Source of the DNA: Meandrina meandrites
Lineage: Eukaryota > Cnidaria > Anthozoa > Scleractinia > Meandrinidae
DNA: 64,000 nt
Reading direction: 5' to 3'
Assembly: GCA_963693305.1 (NCBI GenBank)
Contig: OY855908.1
Coordinates: 32,879,805 to 32,943,804, forward strand
The number at the start of each line of letters is the position of its first letter. Position 1 is the stretch's first letter. Positions 61,701 through 64,000 of the stretch are shown in pieces. The notes beneath the pieces are model-generated. The model did no database searches, was not told the DNA's origin, and saw nothing but the letters and a program-made list of their open reading frames with translations. Both the position numbers and the translations under genes were made by a program.

Positions 61701-62869
61701 CAAGGCCCTGCCGGCTAAGTGAAGCGAAAAGGGCTATGGGGACGAGAATGCCTCGAGTCCTACTACGCTAGCCTGGGGAAACAAGACGATCCTTTGACGA
61801 GGACTCTCCTTAAAAATTTATGTATCTTTCTGATCATCCTTGTCTATTCAAAATATACAAGATTACACGTTTTGTCATAGTATTCAAAACAGTACGTATT
61901 TAGCGCGAGTTATCGGCCCTCCGCGACCCAAATTGCGCCCGTCGCAAATCGACGGAAAACAAGAGGAAAAGAGGAAAGCAAGAGTAAAATTGAACTGTTT
62001 TTGATAGTTAAGTTCTATACCGTAGTGTTTGATTATTTTTCGTCGCTCCGTTATTGCGGATACAGTTTACTTGAATCTTGTTTTGCAAAGAAGGAAAGAT
62101 GGACTTCGTATGTTTAGACAAGACTATGTTGTTTATTGCAGAAGTTTTGCCGGGTGCAAATGCACCTCCACCTACCGCTAGTGACGAACAACTTCAAAAC
62201 GCAGGAGAAGACGAGGAATCCATTCAACCAGATGACTCGATGGCTTTACCAAGTGAAGAACTACGAGAATCAAGCGATGAAAGTGCCCTTGAAGAAGAAG
62301 AAGACATGGATGTCATAAACACAGAGGAAAACCCTTGCCCAGAAGATGGTAAAGATGATCTTGTGGAAGAAGCAACTCTGAAGGAAGCCATGGATGGAGA
62401 GTTTCCTTCAAAGGCTGAAGACCAAAATGGCAACGACGTTGAATCAGATAAGCTGGAAATTCAGGAAGATGAAACTCTAAGTAGGGAGCCGACTTTAGTG
62501 GAGAATGCAGGACTTCTTCAGCCTGTGAGAATCAAGGTCACTTTTGATGACACAAGCGGTGCAAGCTACGATAAGAGCTATAAAGGACCGCTCATCTCAT
62601 TGGAACAGTTGGCGTTCTCCGGTGAGGATCTTACAGACATCATGTTCTGCAAACATTTTAACGCCTCGGTGACCGGGCGAGAGAGCAGTGCGGGTGAAGT
62701 GGCCAGCAAGAATTACCTTGAGTGCGCTGAAAGCATCTTGGAGCAAGGCATCAAGCGGTGTCTAGCTTCTTATAATGCCCAGGTAATGCAGTCCTCAAAT
62801 GCCAGGATCATGAACTTGGTGACGTTCCGTGAGGCACTTCAACATGCAGCGCGTCTGAGCCGAGCACTG
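23708..62869 (+). CDS. DNHD1: Dynein heavy chain-related protein, DNHD1-like (5' 37 exons; 3' end beyond window)
   Basis: Giant AAA+ motor-family protein; human DNHD1 is linked to sperm flagellum assembly. Thirty-seven exons join with matching phases into 3307 codons. Order seen: a 1.1 k-residue tail, linker, AAA1 (P-loop GPDGIGKT, 1789-1796), AAA2 (GCPGSGKST, 2226-2234; Walker B WLVLDGPMDD), AAA3 (GPSGIGKSS, 2683-2691; Walker B LMFLDD) and the approach to AAA4. AAA1 looks unable to hydrolyse ATP: where motor dyneins have CFDE it has CFEN (1839-1842), and sensor I ITMN is MTMS. Placement with DNHD1 rather than axonemal DNAH genes rests on this decayed AAA1 and the unfamiliar tail; dynein-family membership is certain, DNHD1 orthology probable. 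The ATG at 23708 is chosen; an in-frame TTG at 23681 is not a likely start. Exon details are in the module entries. Confidence 0.87.
25781..29086. other. DNHD1-like intron 1, AT-rich, with paired hairpin motifs
   Basis: The 3.3 kb intron carries no exon. It has a GCACGCTAAGCGTGC palindrome (26400-26414), the motif CGCCGACTAAGAG followed by an A/T-rich GAGTTATTTT-type hairpin at 26533-26567 and again at 28782-28816, and a CAGCCGTTGTTT hairpin at 27250-27290. The two CGCCGACTAAGAG copies may bound a 2.25 kb insert. Confidence 0.5.
29087..34762 (+). CDS. DNHD1: DNHD1-like exons 2-9: tail/stem region
   Basis: Exons 29087-29346, 29515-29692, 31232-31450, 32071-32193, 32566-32622, 32872-32976, 33391-33492 and 34565-34762 encode residues 692-1105. 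Sequence is mostly helical, with leucine, lysine and glutamate rich segments and scattered tryptophans, as in dynein stems that bind accessory chains. No catalytic motif is expected here. Introns carry a LINE (29699-30778), a G-rich minisatellite and a MITE, so the compact exons sit in repeat-filled DNA. Confidence 0.88.
29699..30778 (+). mobile_element. 5'-truncated LINE, reverse transcriptase C-terminal part
   Basis: Within DNHD1-like intron 3, starting about 7 bp after the exon donor. One frame holds a CLGVKIDNKLTWTVHIDS segment, typical of the region after the RT palm in CR1/L2/Rex-type LINEs. A second frame (30152-30562) carries the C-terminal end with SDWLPISYFYKKSVLLLMHK and YRGPVIWNFVN. 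They join through a single-base frameshift near 30060. The copy ends in (ATGT)n after AATAAAG near 30750. The endonuclease and the RT catalytic motif are missing, so it is a dead copy in the same orientation as the gene. Confidence 0.85.
30785..31010. repeat. G-rich minisatellite
   Basis: Roughly eight diverged copies of GTACAGGAAGTGGGGGTTAA followed by AG and sometimes CGTAAAG, units of 22-30 bp. GGGGGTTAAAG is G-run-rich on the coding strand of the host gene. It directly follows the LINE tail. Confidence 0.85.
31526..31803. mobile_element. MITE with ~60 bp imperfect TIRs
   Basis: AGCCTGGGTCTCATATG at the left and the inverse of ATGGGAACCAGGCT at the right form the ends. Inner matches include CTACCTGCGACATACATGTA and TGCCTGGGATACTGTT. 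A central hairpin, GCCTGCAAAGTT...AACTTCGCAGGC, sits at 31648-31679. It lies in DNHD1-like intron 4. Confidence 0.7.
32285..32505. repeat. Dispersed repeat fragment
   Basis: The stretch around GGGATGCCAGTCTATCGCAG and GGGTGGAGAGAGGCACTATA resembles a widely dispersed animal repeat, perhaps a SINE or LINE 3' part. I base this on recognition of the motif only; no boundaries or tail could be set. It lies in DNHD1-like intron 5 and explains the open frame there. Confidence 0.4.
33090..33296 (+). mobile_element. LINE reverse-transcriptase fragment flanked by (CAGT)n
   Basis: About 170 bp encode KQTYLGIEMTSSGRYTDARE followed by a basic helix, a signature of the region C-terminal to the RT palm in non-LTR elements. 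GTCAGTCAGTCA borders it on the left and a longer (CAGT)n run on the right. It lies in DNHD1-like intron 7 and has no catalytic part. Confidence 0.65.
33493..34564. other. DNHD1-like intron 8, nothing coding
   Basis: AT-rich, with five or more ACATGTA-type palindromes (for example near 33826, 34002 and 34207). I see no transposon boundaries and no extra exon. Confidence 0.6.
35161..35302 (+). pseudogene. PHD-type zinc finger remnant inside the TIR element
   Basis: Reading across one base shift near 35245 gives the complete Cys4-His-Cys3 series: YCLC, then MISCDGENC, FWFH, a Cys before VGLSEESIPDGSW, and YCQLC. This is the spacing of a PHD finger, a module that usually reads histone H3 tails. 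The frame is broken and there is no start codon context or splice continuity with the host gene. It belongs to the transposon, probably a captured or ancestral module. Confidence 0.75.
35437..35557. repeat. Ngaro split direct repeat, outer copy (terminal)
   Basis: Runs from TTTAAACTCATCAACAATAG to GTGAGCGGCAACCACC; identical by eye to 35837-35954. It is the 3' terminal repeat of the minus-strand element. Confidence 0.9.
35650..35835. repeat. Ngaro split direct repeat, inner copy of the 5' unit
   Basis: Runs from GCACTGAGCGAGAAAACTAT to CATTTAGCCACAT and matches 40635-40820 apart from two transitions. It lies directly against the other repeat unit at 35836, where a shared CAT probably marks the recombination core. 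Confidence 0.92.
35837..35954. repeat. Ngaro split direct repeat, inner copy of the 3' unit
   Basis: Second copy of the 35437-35557 sequence, directly downstream (in element orientation, upstream) of the inner copy of the other unit. Together they make the B1A2 junction typical of Ngaro. Confidence 0.9.
36343..37395 (-). CDS. Ngaro tyrosine recombinase
   Basis: 350 residues, an uninterrupted frame. The N-terminal half is a phage-integrase-like SAM-type domain with LASSTRSSYLSGQKKFYDFC. The C-terminal half has the catalytic set of tyrosine recombinases: an early Arg in the LRLRIKASKTDPF segment, HSFR (the HxxR box), the GRW tryptophan and LLYIR with the nucleophilic Tyr. It would integrate the circular cDNA of the element. 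The start overlaps the RNase H frame by 94 bp in another frame, as is usual in this family. Of all the element's proteins, this one looks functional. Confidence 0.93.
   Translation of the reverse strand: MAGIQAFGSSGTAPSSSNRPSALGALDPSSLELQCQNFLVQGLASSTRSSYLSGQKKFYDFCAQLGKVHPSGSPCPTDEWTLCLFATFLANTVQHSTIKVYLSAVRSLHIEQGFADPLVECLRLQRVLRGIKRTQGDTSSLRLPITNDILMVIFHALDLSLPDHGMFWAACNLAYFGFLRSAEFTVPSLASFSPSIHLGVADVAFDSSSSPSCLRLRIKASKTDPFHKGCFLHIGRGDYPLCAIQSLLAYLIQRGDAPGPLFLFRDGRPLTRTLLTSWLRDILSSAGIQGNFSSHSFRIGAATVAARNGIPDHQIQALGRWTSSACLLYIRTPAESLSQLSKQLSRSAAR
37302..37829 (-). CDS. Ngaro RNase H domain frame
   Basis: Carries RNase H-like motifs in order: VVTSDAAGALGFGAYF, AYKELFPVVVA, WCDNEAVVHIL and HIPGVHNNIADALSR. 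These supply the acidic residues that degrade RNA in the RNA:DNA hybrid. In intact relatives this domain is fused to the reverse transcriptase. Here it is in a different frame from the RT, overlapping its last 85 bp, so a one-base shift near 37760 separates them. The listed start is simply the first ATG of the frame, not a likely real initiation site. Confidence 0.85.
   Translation of the reverse strand: MVARFFDIMAWSELLAVSRDAAPADIVVTSDAAGALGFGAYFHTEWFSGAWVPSQADQSIAYKELFPVVVACHVWGSQWYRQHVLFWCDNEAVVHILLARSSRVPCIMGLLRHLLSAAARFNFTFTSQHIPGVHNNIADALSRFRWQEFRRLAPQAQPHPVPIAHQLWELLIPPP
37745..38959 (-). CDS. Ngaro reverse transcriptase
   Basis: 404-codon frame with reverse transcriptase palm motifs: HISSFGVIPKKGQPGKWRLI, VDLSSPQG, the AKFDVEAAYRNIAVHPED box with the first catalytic Asp, LPFGLRSAPYIFN, and the catalytic HYLDDF. 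The thumb follows with LGIELDSLEQTARLP. YLDD is what DIRS/Ngaro-type RTs use. Translation probably begins well inside the frame, before VSPLNVSQF, since the first residues are hydrophobic and unlike the family. It loses its RNase H by a frameshift at its 3' end. Confidence 0.9.
   Translation of the reverse strand: MGVVVHCQAFVFIAILPLLGCLAFHPVSVVSPLNVSQFTRDLAGHPDRQTVAYVLDGLQHGFRLGFRPARRLKGAKKNKPSAFQNPKVIDDYLANEVARCRVAGPFPSIPLPNLHISSFGVIPKKGQPGKWRLIVDLSSPQGSSVNDGISSDEFSMHYIKLDQIISMIAKHGPGALMAKFDVEAAYRNIAVHPEDRFLLGMKWRGQFFVDLALPFGLRSAPYIFNSVAELVEWIIRNKHDVPDLMHYLDDFITAGPANSQQCSQNLQTSLAVCRSLGLPLHPSKCIGPSTCLVVLGIELDSLEQTARLPTEKLAALQELIQSWRNRRWCNRRQLESLIGHLHHAAKVVWPGRTFLRRMIDLLCCFRTRDHPIHLDVQWWHDFLTSWHGVSFWLFPGMRPLLTLW
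39291..40613 (-). pseudogene. Ngaro gag-like protein, broken by one in-frame stop
   Basis: The frame from 40613 runs 313 codons to a TGA at 39672-39674 and continues in the same frame to 39291, so a single stop splits it; TGA follows GRV where the context LAYDQAFREH suggests a lost Trp codon. The N-terminal part is Ser/Pro/Thr-rich and low complexity, then comes a conserved GFSPVPAKLVAQIVAGKYID block and a segment with WMEAFSIFS. After the stop come zinc-binding CKSWNKGRC, CRYAH and CSVCSGEHRANSC, then a basic tail. It would package the RNA and cDNA. A stop-codon read-through cannot be excluded but a mutation is simpler. Confidence 0.85.
40635..40820. repeat. Ngaro split direct repeat, terminal copy of the 5' unit
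   Basis: 5' terminal repeat of the minus-strand element, matching 35650-35835. Just inside it (40610-40634) a 25 bp partial duplicate, CACTGAGCGAGCGAACTATC, is present only in this copy. Confidence 0.92.
41296..45053 (+). CDS. DNHD1: DNHD1-like exons 10-16: linker region
   Basis: Exons 41296-41466, 41771-42070, 42521-42613, 43203-43337, 43921-44016, 44387-44521 and 44822-45053 encode residues 1106 to about 1492. The sequence follows the dynein linker pattern: WEFTVADLLSFNL, a conserved ALELQLNQLARVW segment, WLYLSNVF with KFTDVDEKYK, and FPRLYFLSDNDLLSLL with KKCF-like VRKCFPGI. The linker is the lever that swings over the AAA ring. A lysine-rich insert (EKRKSAKGKGRNRQ) lies at the end of exon 11. 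Confidence 0.93.
42614..43202. other. DNHD1-like intron 12, nothing recognised
   Basis: AT-rich intron with no clear repeat boundaries. Acceptor TTTTATTTTAAG|GAC closes it. Confidence 0.55.
43400..43570 (+). mobile_element. Degenerate SINE fragment
   Basis: Ends in CTAGTCGGGATTTTTAACAA then TTTCTC, the same 3' block as the SINEs at 46681 and 60549 (CCAGTTGGGATTTTTAACA). The upstream part has a loose B-box-like GTGGCTTCAAATTCTCC. It lies in DNHD1-like intron 13 and creates the short open frame there. Confidence 0.55.
45197..51602 (+). CDS. DNHD1: DNHD1-like exons 17-25: AAA1 module
   Basis: Exons 45197-45412, 46209-46416, 46964-47112, 47675-48036, 48757-49008, 50161-50253, 50413-50727, 50799-50936 and 51458-51602. 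YGYEYLGPTPHLVVTPLTQR leads into the P-loop GPDGIGKTET; LGRHLVMFNCSEQL and the Walker B position CFENVD follow, where motor dyneins have CFDEFN. Sensor I reads GCFMTMSGSN in place of ITMNPGYAGR, and the module ends with TELPEN, RPVSMLFPD and QPQYSFGLRSMKMV. So ATP may be bound but the catalytic Glu and sensor Asn are gone. Exons 22-23 insert a Ser/Lys-rich, roughly 60-residue segment between Walker B and sensor I, absent from motor dyneins. Confidence 0.93.
45553..45738. mobile_element. pogo/Tigger-like MITE
   Basis: The right end, read inverted, is CAGTGGAACCTCCTTAATAC and the left end is CAGTAGGACTCCACCTGTGG; GGCCACCCTGCCATTGCGGC recurs inside in the style of pogo-like MITEs. TA precedes the left end, but the right flank is TT, so the target duplication is imperfect. 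It lies in DNHD1-like intron 17. Confidence 0.6.
46681..46950 (+). mobile_element. tRNA-derived SINE
   Basis: The head GCAGCGTGGTGGAGTGGTTA has a pol III A box and GGGTTCAATTCC a B box; the loop ACTTGAAATC would give a Ser-type TGA anticodon. The body ends in CCAATTGGGATTTTTAACTA and a T-rich tail. It cannot fold into a full cloverleaf and so is a SINE head, not a tRNA gene. It inserted just upstream of the exon 19 acceptor. Confidence 0.82.
47220..47310. repeat. Three tandem copies of a ~28 bp unit
   Basis: TTTCGTTTCTTCTGTATTTT plus GCCTCGC occurs three times with small changes. It gives the FRFFCI-type frame and its KRKRGK reverse, which are not genes. Confidence 0.9.
47493..47526 (+). ncRNA. 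Hammerhead-like core, Penelope-type remnant
   Basis: CTGATGA (47493-47499) is the exact hammerhead core, followed by a perfect 6 bp stem II GACCGA-AGATGT-TCGGTC, then GAAA and CGTC. ACGT in the stem III position is self-complementary, as in hammerheads that work as dimers. Pairing for stem I is poor, so this copy is probably decayed. It lies in DNHD1-like intron 19 next to low-complexity DNA (47220-47310). Confidence 0.55.
48037..48756. other. DNHD1-like intron 20, nothing recognised
   Basis: AT-rich intron between the AAA1 P-loop exon and the Walker B exon. No repeat boundaries or extra exon seen. Confidence 0.55.
49164..49352. repeat. Hairpin with (TTG)n / (CAA)n arms
   Basis: CATGCTGTAATTGTGTTTTT followed by (GTT)n and GCAAAT (49164-49206) is inverted at 49312-49352. 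The centre has CATTGCATTGCAATGG and (GGACT)n. It abuts the satellite on its right. Confidence 0.85.
49360..49990. repeat. CCCAT-based satellite with a 35 bp higher-order unit
   Basis: The base motif is CCCATC/CCATT. Between about 49433 and 49655 it is organised into six or more 35 bp units, each CCCATCCCATC(C/T), then ATCCCGTTCCAT and CCCATCTTCT, with a C/T variant at one site alternating between units. The rest is an irregular CCCAT array. Translations such as IPSHPIPSH on the plus strand are artefacts. It lies in DNHD1-like intron 21. Confidence 0.95.
51640..52010 (-). mobile_element. Possible Penelope-type terminal remnant
   Basis: On the minus strand CTCTAAAGATGGCAACCGC, TTAGGTTATCGAA and TTGTCAAAACGTCAG resemble the CTGAAGATG...GTCGAAACGTC arrangement seen around hammerheads of Penelope-like elements. 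No coding part is left. It is the weakest of the three such sites here, in DNHD1-like intron 25. Confidence 0.3.
52487..55416 (+). CDS. DNHD1: DNHD1-like exons 26-29: AAA2 module
   Basis: Exons 52487-52755, 52917-53195, 53872-54154 and 55251-55416 encode about residues 2119-2451. The P-loop GCPGSGKSTIYKTL is intact, Walker B reads KKWLVLDGPMDDTWLENMGT, as in AAA2 of motor dyneins (WIVFDGPVD..WIENMNT), and the module closes with FEVTDLVHVSPALVTRCGLI. A serine/arginine-rich insert (RRQERKISSSIRSAPK) follows the P-loop helix. AAA2 probably binds ATP structurally, as in other dyneins. Confidence 0.93.
53196..53871. other. DNHD1-like intron 27, nothing recognised
   Basis: No exon or bounded repeat seen. 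It ends TTTTTCCTGGACAG|TTG. Confidence 0.55.
54667..55156. mobile_element. 490 bp foldback element made of two tiers of tandem repeats
   Basis: Each arm is about 240 bp. The outer tier is CGAAAC-rich (ACCGAAACGA, CGGCCGAAACG and so on) and the inner tier is three to four copies of a 22 bp unit CAGGCTAACCTGAGYGNTAT; both are inverted in the right arm. The ends read CGTACG...GGCATGTACTAAAACCC and the inverse. The centre is near 54918. Translation gives low-complexity NRNETTE-type proteins of no meaning. It lies in DNHD1-like intron 28. Confidence 0.9.
55446..55885. mobile_element. Mutator-like MITE with 10 bp target duplication
   Basis: The arms share TTTCGTAAACGGTCGGTGCC and ATTTTA in inverse orientation, about 36 bp. 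CATGCCTCTG flanks both ends (55436-55445 and 55886-55895), a 10 bp direct repeat as made by Mutator-like transposases (9-10 bp). The interior contains a tRNA-like sequence on the minus strand. It lies in DNHD1-like intron 29. Confidence 0.85.
55552..55625 (-). other. tRNA-like (SINE-like) sequence inside the Mutator-like element
   Basis: On the minus strand TTGGTGGTGTAGTAATGAG resembles a pol III A box region and CCAGGTTCGATTCTGG is a good T-arm with B box, followed by GTGGTG. The 5' acceptor half that should pair is missing and no clean anticodon arm forms, so this is not a tRNA gene. Confidence 0.55.
56157..60400 (+). CDS. DNHD1: DNHD1-like exons 30-35: AAA3 module
   Basis: Exons 56157-56516, 56915-57104, 57492-57671, 57996-58281, 59035-59300 and 60102-60400. 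FAFAFVWAFGGHL opens the module as in other dyneins; GPSGIGKSSLVQ is the P-loop and LMFLDDLNC Walker B, both intact, so AAA3 is the ring site most likely to turn over ATP here. It continues with HLQFMAACVPPGAG, then YNTIQQELRPTPLHPHFLFT and LSRVVQGM. Exon 30 carries a Ser-rich insert (SVSSISSGQSSGISAS) and exon 35 a basic one (RGRPRPRARRRTQTGG), neither found in motor dyneins. Confidence 0.93.
56603..56700. repeat. (CTAGT)n microsatellite
   Basis: About 18 uninterrupted copies of the pentamer, then decaying variants to 56735. CTAG is palindromic, so the array reads alike on both strands. Confidence 0.97.
57105..59034. other. DNHD1-like introns 31-33, minor repeats only
   Basis: Apart from exons 32 and 33 this holds a GTCACGCAACGCT hairpin (57763-57799) and a (CTCTG)n run (58440-58471). 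I see no element with boundaries. Confidence 0.55.
59388..59508. mobile_element. Hairpin MITE, same family as 19545-19665
   Basis: CAAAACGAGTCCTCGTGCGA with AACCATTCAAATGAAAA is inverted at the right end with few changes, arms about 38 bp. It lies in DNHD1-like intron 34. The remainder of that intron shows nothing else. Confidence 0.8.
60549..60800 (+). mobile_element. tRNA-derived SINE
   Basis: GGCGGCGTGGCCTAGTGGTC is a good A box and GGACTTGTAATCC an anticodon-arm-like segment; the B box (GCATTCAAATCG) is degraded. The body ends TGCCAGTTGGGATTTTTAAC and a T-rich, TTTA-type tail. It shares its 3' part with the SINE at 46681. In DNHD1-like intron 35. Confidence 0.82.
61001..62869 (+). CDS. 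DNHD1: DNHD1-like exons 36-37: approach to AAA4
   Basis: Exons 61001-61260 and 62142-62869 (residues about 2979-3307). Exon 36 has VLRLWCHESTRTYSDRLF, the dynein signature between AAA3 and AAA4. Exon 37 opens with about 130 acidic, disordered residues (EEEEDMDVINTEENP and similar), absent from motor dyneins, then resumes with LEQLAFSGEDLTDIMFCKHF and LVTFREALQHAARLSRAL, the helix that precedes the AAA4 P-loop. The P-loop itself and the rest of the protein lie beyond the window. Confidence 0.92.
61461..61757. mobile_element. ~300 bp MITE
   Basis: CTCGAGTCCATTCTCATCCC with CATAGCCCT is inverted at the right end, arms about 30 bp. GGCCTTGG and ACGAAGGGCTTT-like blocks recur inside in both orientations. 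It lies in DNHD1-like intron 36. Confidence 0.75.
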
Positions 62870-63065
62870 GTAAGTTTGTTGTTTTGCTACAACAATTGCA
62901 TATTTACAGCTGACATCCAGAAAAGTGCAATGTGGCTTCCTTAGAAGCTGAGAGCGATGTGCAATTCCTTTAGACATTCGTGTAAGGAATTGTTTCCCTG
63001 CATTAAGCGGAAAGTTAAGATCACAAACAGACTACATGATTGGGAGACGTGCGGCCCATTCTAAA

Positions 63066-64000
63066 TACTTACTTACTTAATCCTCTTCGTTCCTAAGTGG
63101 AACATAGGTCCTCAACTAGTGCGCGCCACCTAACCCTATTTTGTGCAGTGCCTTTTGCCTCATTCCACGTAACATGCTTCGCCGCCAACTCTGCCATTCT
63201 TGTGCGTCTCCAGCTGTGTTGGGGTCTCCCTCTCTTTCGCTTCCCCTGTGGGTTCCACTCTAGTGCCCTCTTGACTACGTGTCCATCTGGTTTCCTCAGT
63301 GTGTGGCCAATCCAGCCCCAAGCTCTCTGTCTTATCTCTTCCTCTATCGGTCGTTGCCCTGTTTGACTCCAAAGGTCCTTGTTGCTGATTTTTCTAGGCC
63401 ACCAAATCCGCAAGATGTTCCTCAGGCTCTTATTGATAAACACTTGCAACTTCTGCTCCAATCCCTTGGTCAGCCTCCAAGTTTCAGAACCATACAAGAG
63501 CACCGCCTTCACATTTGACCCAAAGACTCTCAGCTTGGTCTTGGTTGTTAGTGCCGTGGATCGCCATATTGGTCTCAGCATCGCAAATGCCTGTCTTGCC
63601 TTTCCAATTCGTGCCTGAATGTCCTCGTCAGTGCCTCCCTTCTTGCTTACAATGCTCCCAAGGTATGTGAACTCATCCACTTCCTCAACCCGCTCCCCAG
63701 CTACCGACACACCATCACCACGTTTGGTACCAATACGCATCAGCTTTGTCTTGGTGGCATTGATCTTCAGGCCTACCTTCGCACTTTGTACCTCCAAGGC
63801 CCGTGTCTTATCCCTCATATCCTGTATTCTGTGCGACAGTAGGGCCAGATCATCGGCAAAATCAAGATCTTCTAATGATGTCGTAAAGGTCCACTGAATA
63901 CCTCTTTTCCTGTCAAAGGCTGTCCTCGTCACCCAATCCAGGGCAACCAGAAACAGCAAGGGAGATAGCAGGCAGCCTTGTCTTACCCCGGTCCTCATAT
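63066..64000 (-). mobile_element. LINE, 3' part of reverse transcriptase frame, cut by the window edge
   Basis: The open frame 63093-63998 (301 codons, continuing upstream beyond the window) has RQGCLLSPLLF, the catalytic LDFADDLALLS, FTYLGSIVSKKGGTDEDI and the C-terminal RAWGWIGHTLRKPDGH with KRKRGRP, as in endonuclease-type non-LTR elements (RTE/craniofacial-development-protein-like family). It is unbroken over this length. The copy ends in GGATTAAGTAAGTAAGTA, a short (TAAG)n tail, near 63066. It is antisense to the host gene, in intron 37. Confidence 0.88.

Noticed and set aside
63097..63897. Plus-strand open frames opposite the LINE
   Set aside because: They are antisense shadows of the reverse transcriptase frame.

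Overview
The window is animal nuclear DNA. Genes are split into many small exons with GT..AG introns, and introns and intergenic DNA are AT-rich and full of short inverted-repeat transposons, SINEs, LINE pieces and microsatellites. The gene families (anion-type Cys-loop receptor, TRMT61A, a DNHD1-like dynein heavy chain) are metazoan. An intact-looking Ngaro-type tyrosine-recombinase retrotransposon, many MITEs and frequent TACATGTA motifs suggest a cnidarian, perhaps a stony coral. That placement is inference, not something the sequence proves.

Three host genes were reconstructed exon by exon, and every splice phase closes. (1) 6018-15995 (+): a complete nine-exon Cys-loop ligand-gated chloride channel subunit of the GABA-A/glycine receptor type, 458 aa. 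(2) 17753-23363 (-): a complete nine-exon TRMT61A, catalytic subunit of the tRNA m1A58 methyltransferase, 376 aa with a long C-terminal insert. It converges on gene 1. (3) 23708 to past 62869 (+): the first 37 exons (3307 codons) of a giant dynein-heavy-chain relative, most like DNHD1. It runs through tail, linker, AAA1, AAA2 and AAA3 and leaves the window before the AAA4 P-loop. Genes 2 and 3 are head to head, with 344 bp between start codons.

The rest is mobile and repetitive DNA. The most complex locus is intron 9 of the dynein gene (34828-41058). There, a TIR element with TAA flanks and a broken PHD finger was invaded by a 5.4 kb Ngaro-type retrotransposon on the minus strand, with split direct repeats, gag, RT, RNase H and tyrosine recombinase. 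Other introns hold a 5'-truncated LINE, tRNA-derived SINEs, pogo-, hAT-, piggyBac- and Mutator-like MITEs, a 490 bp foldback element built of two tiers of tandem repeats, a 35 bp satellite, and fragments carrying hammerhead-ribozyme-like cores of the kind known from Penelope-like elements. A second LINE (-) starts near 63066 and runs off the end.

The first 6 kb contains no gene I can support. It holds MITEs and a roughly 370 bp segment duplicated just upstream of the receptor gene. No rRNA, CRISPR or functional tRNA gene was seen.
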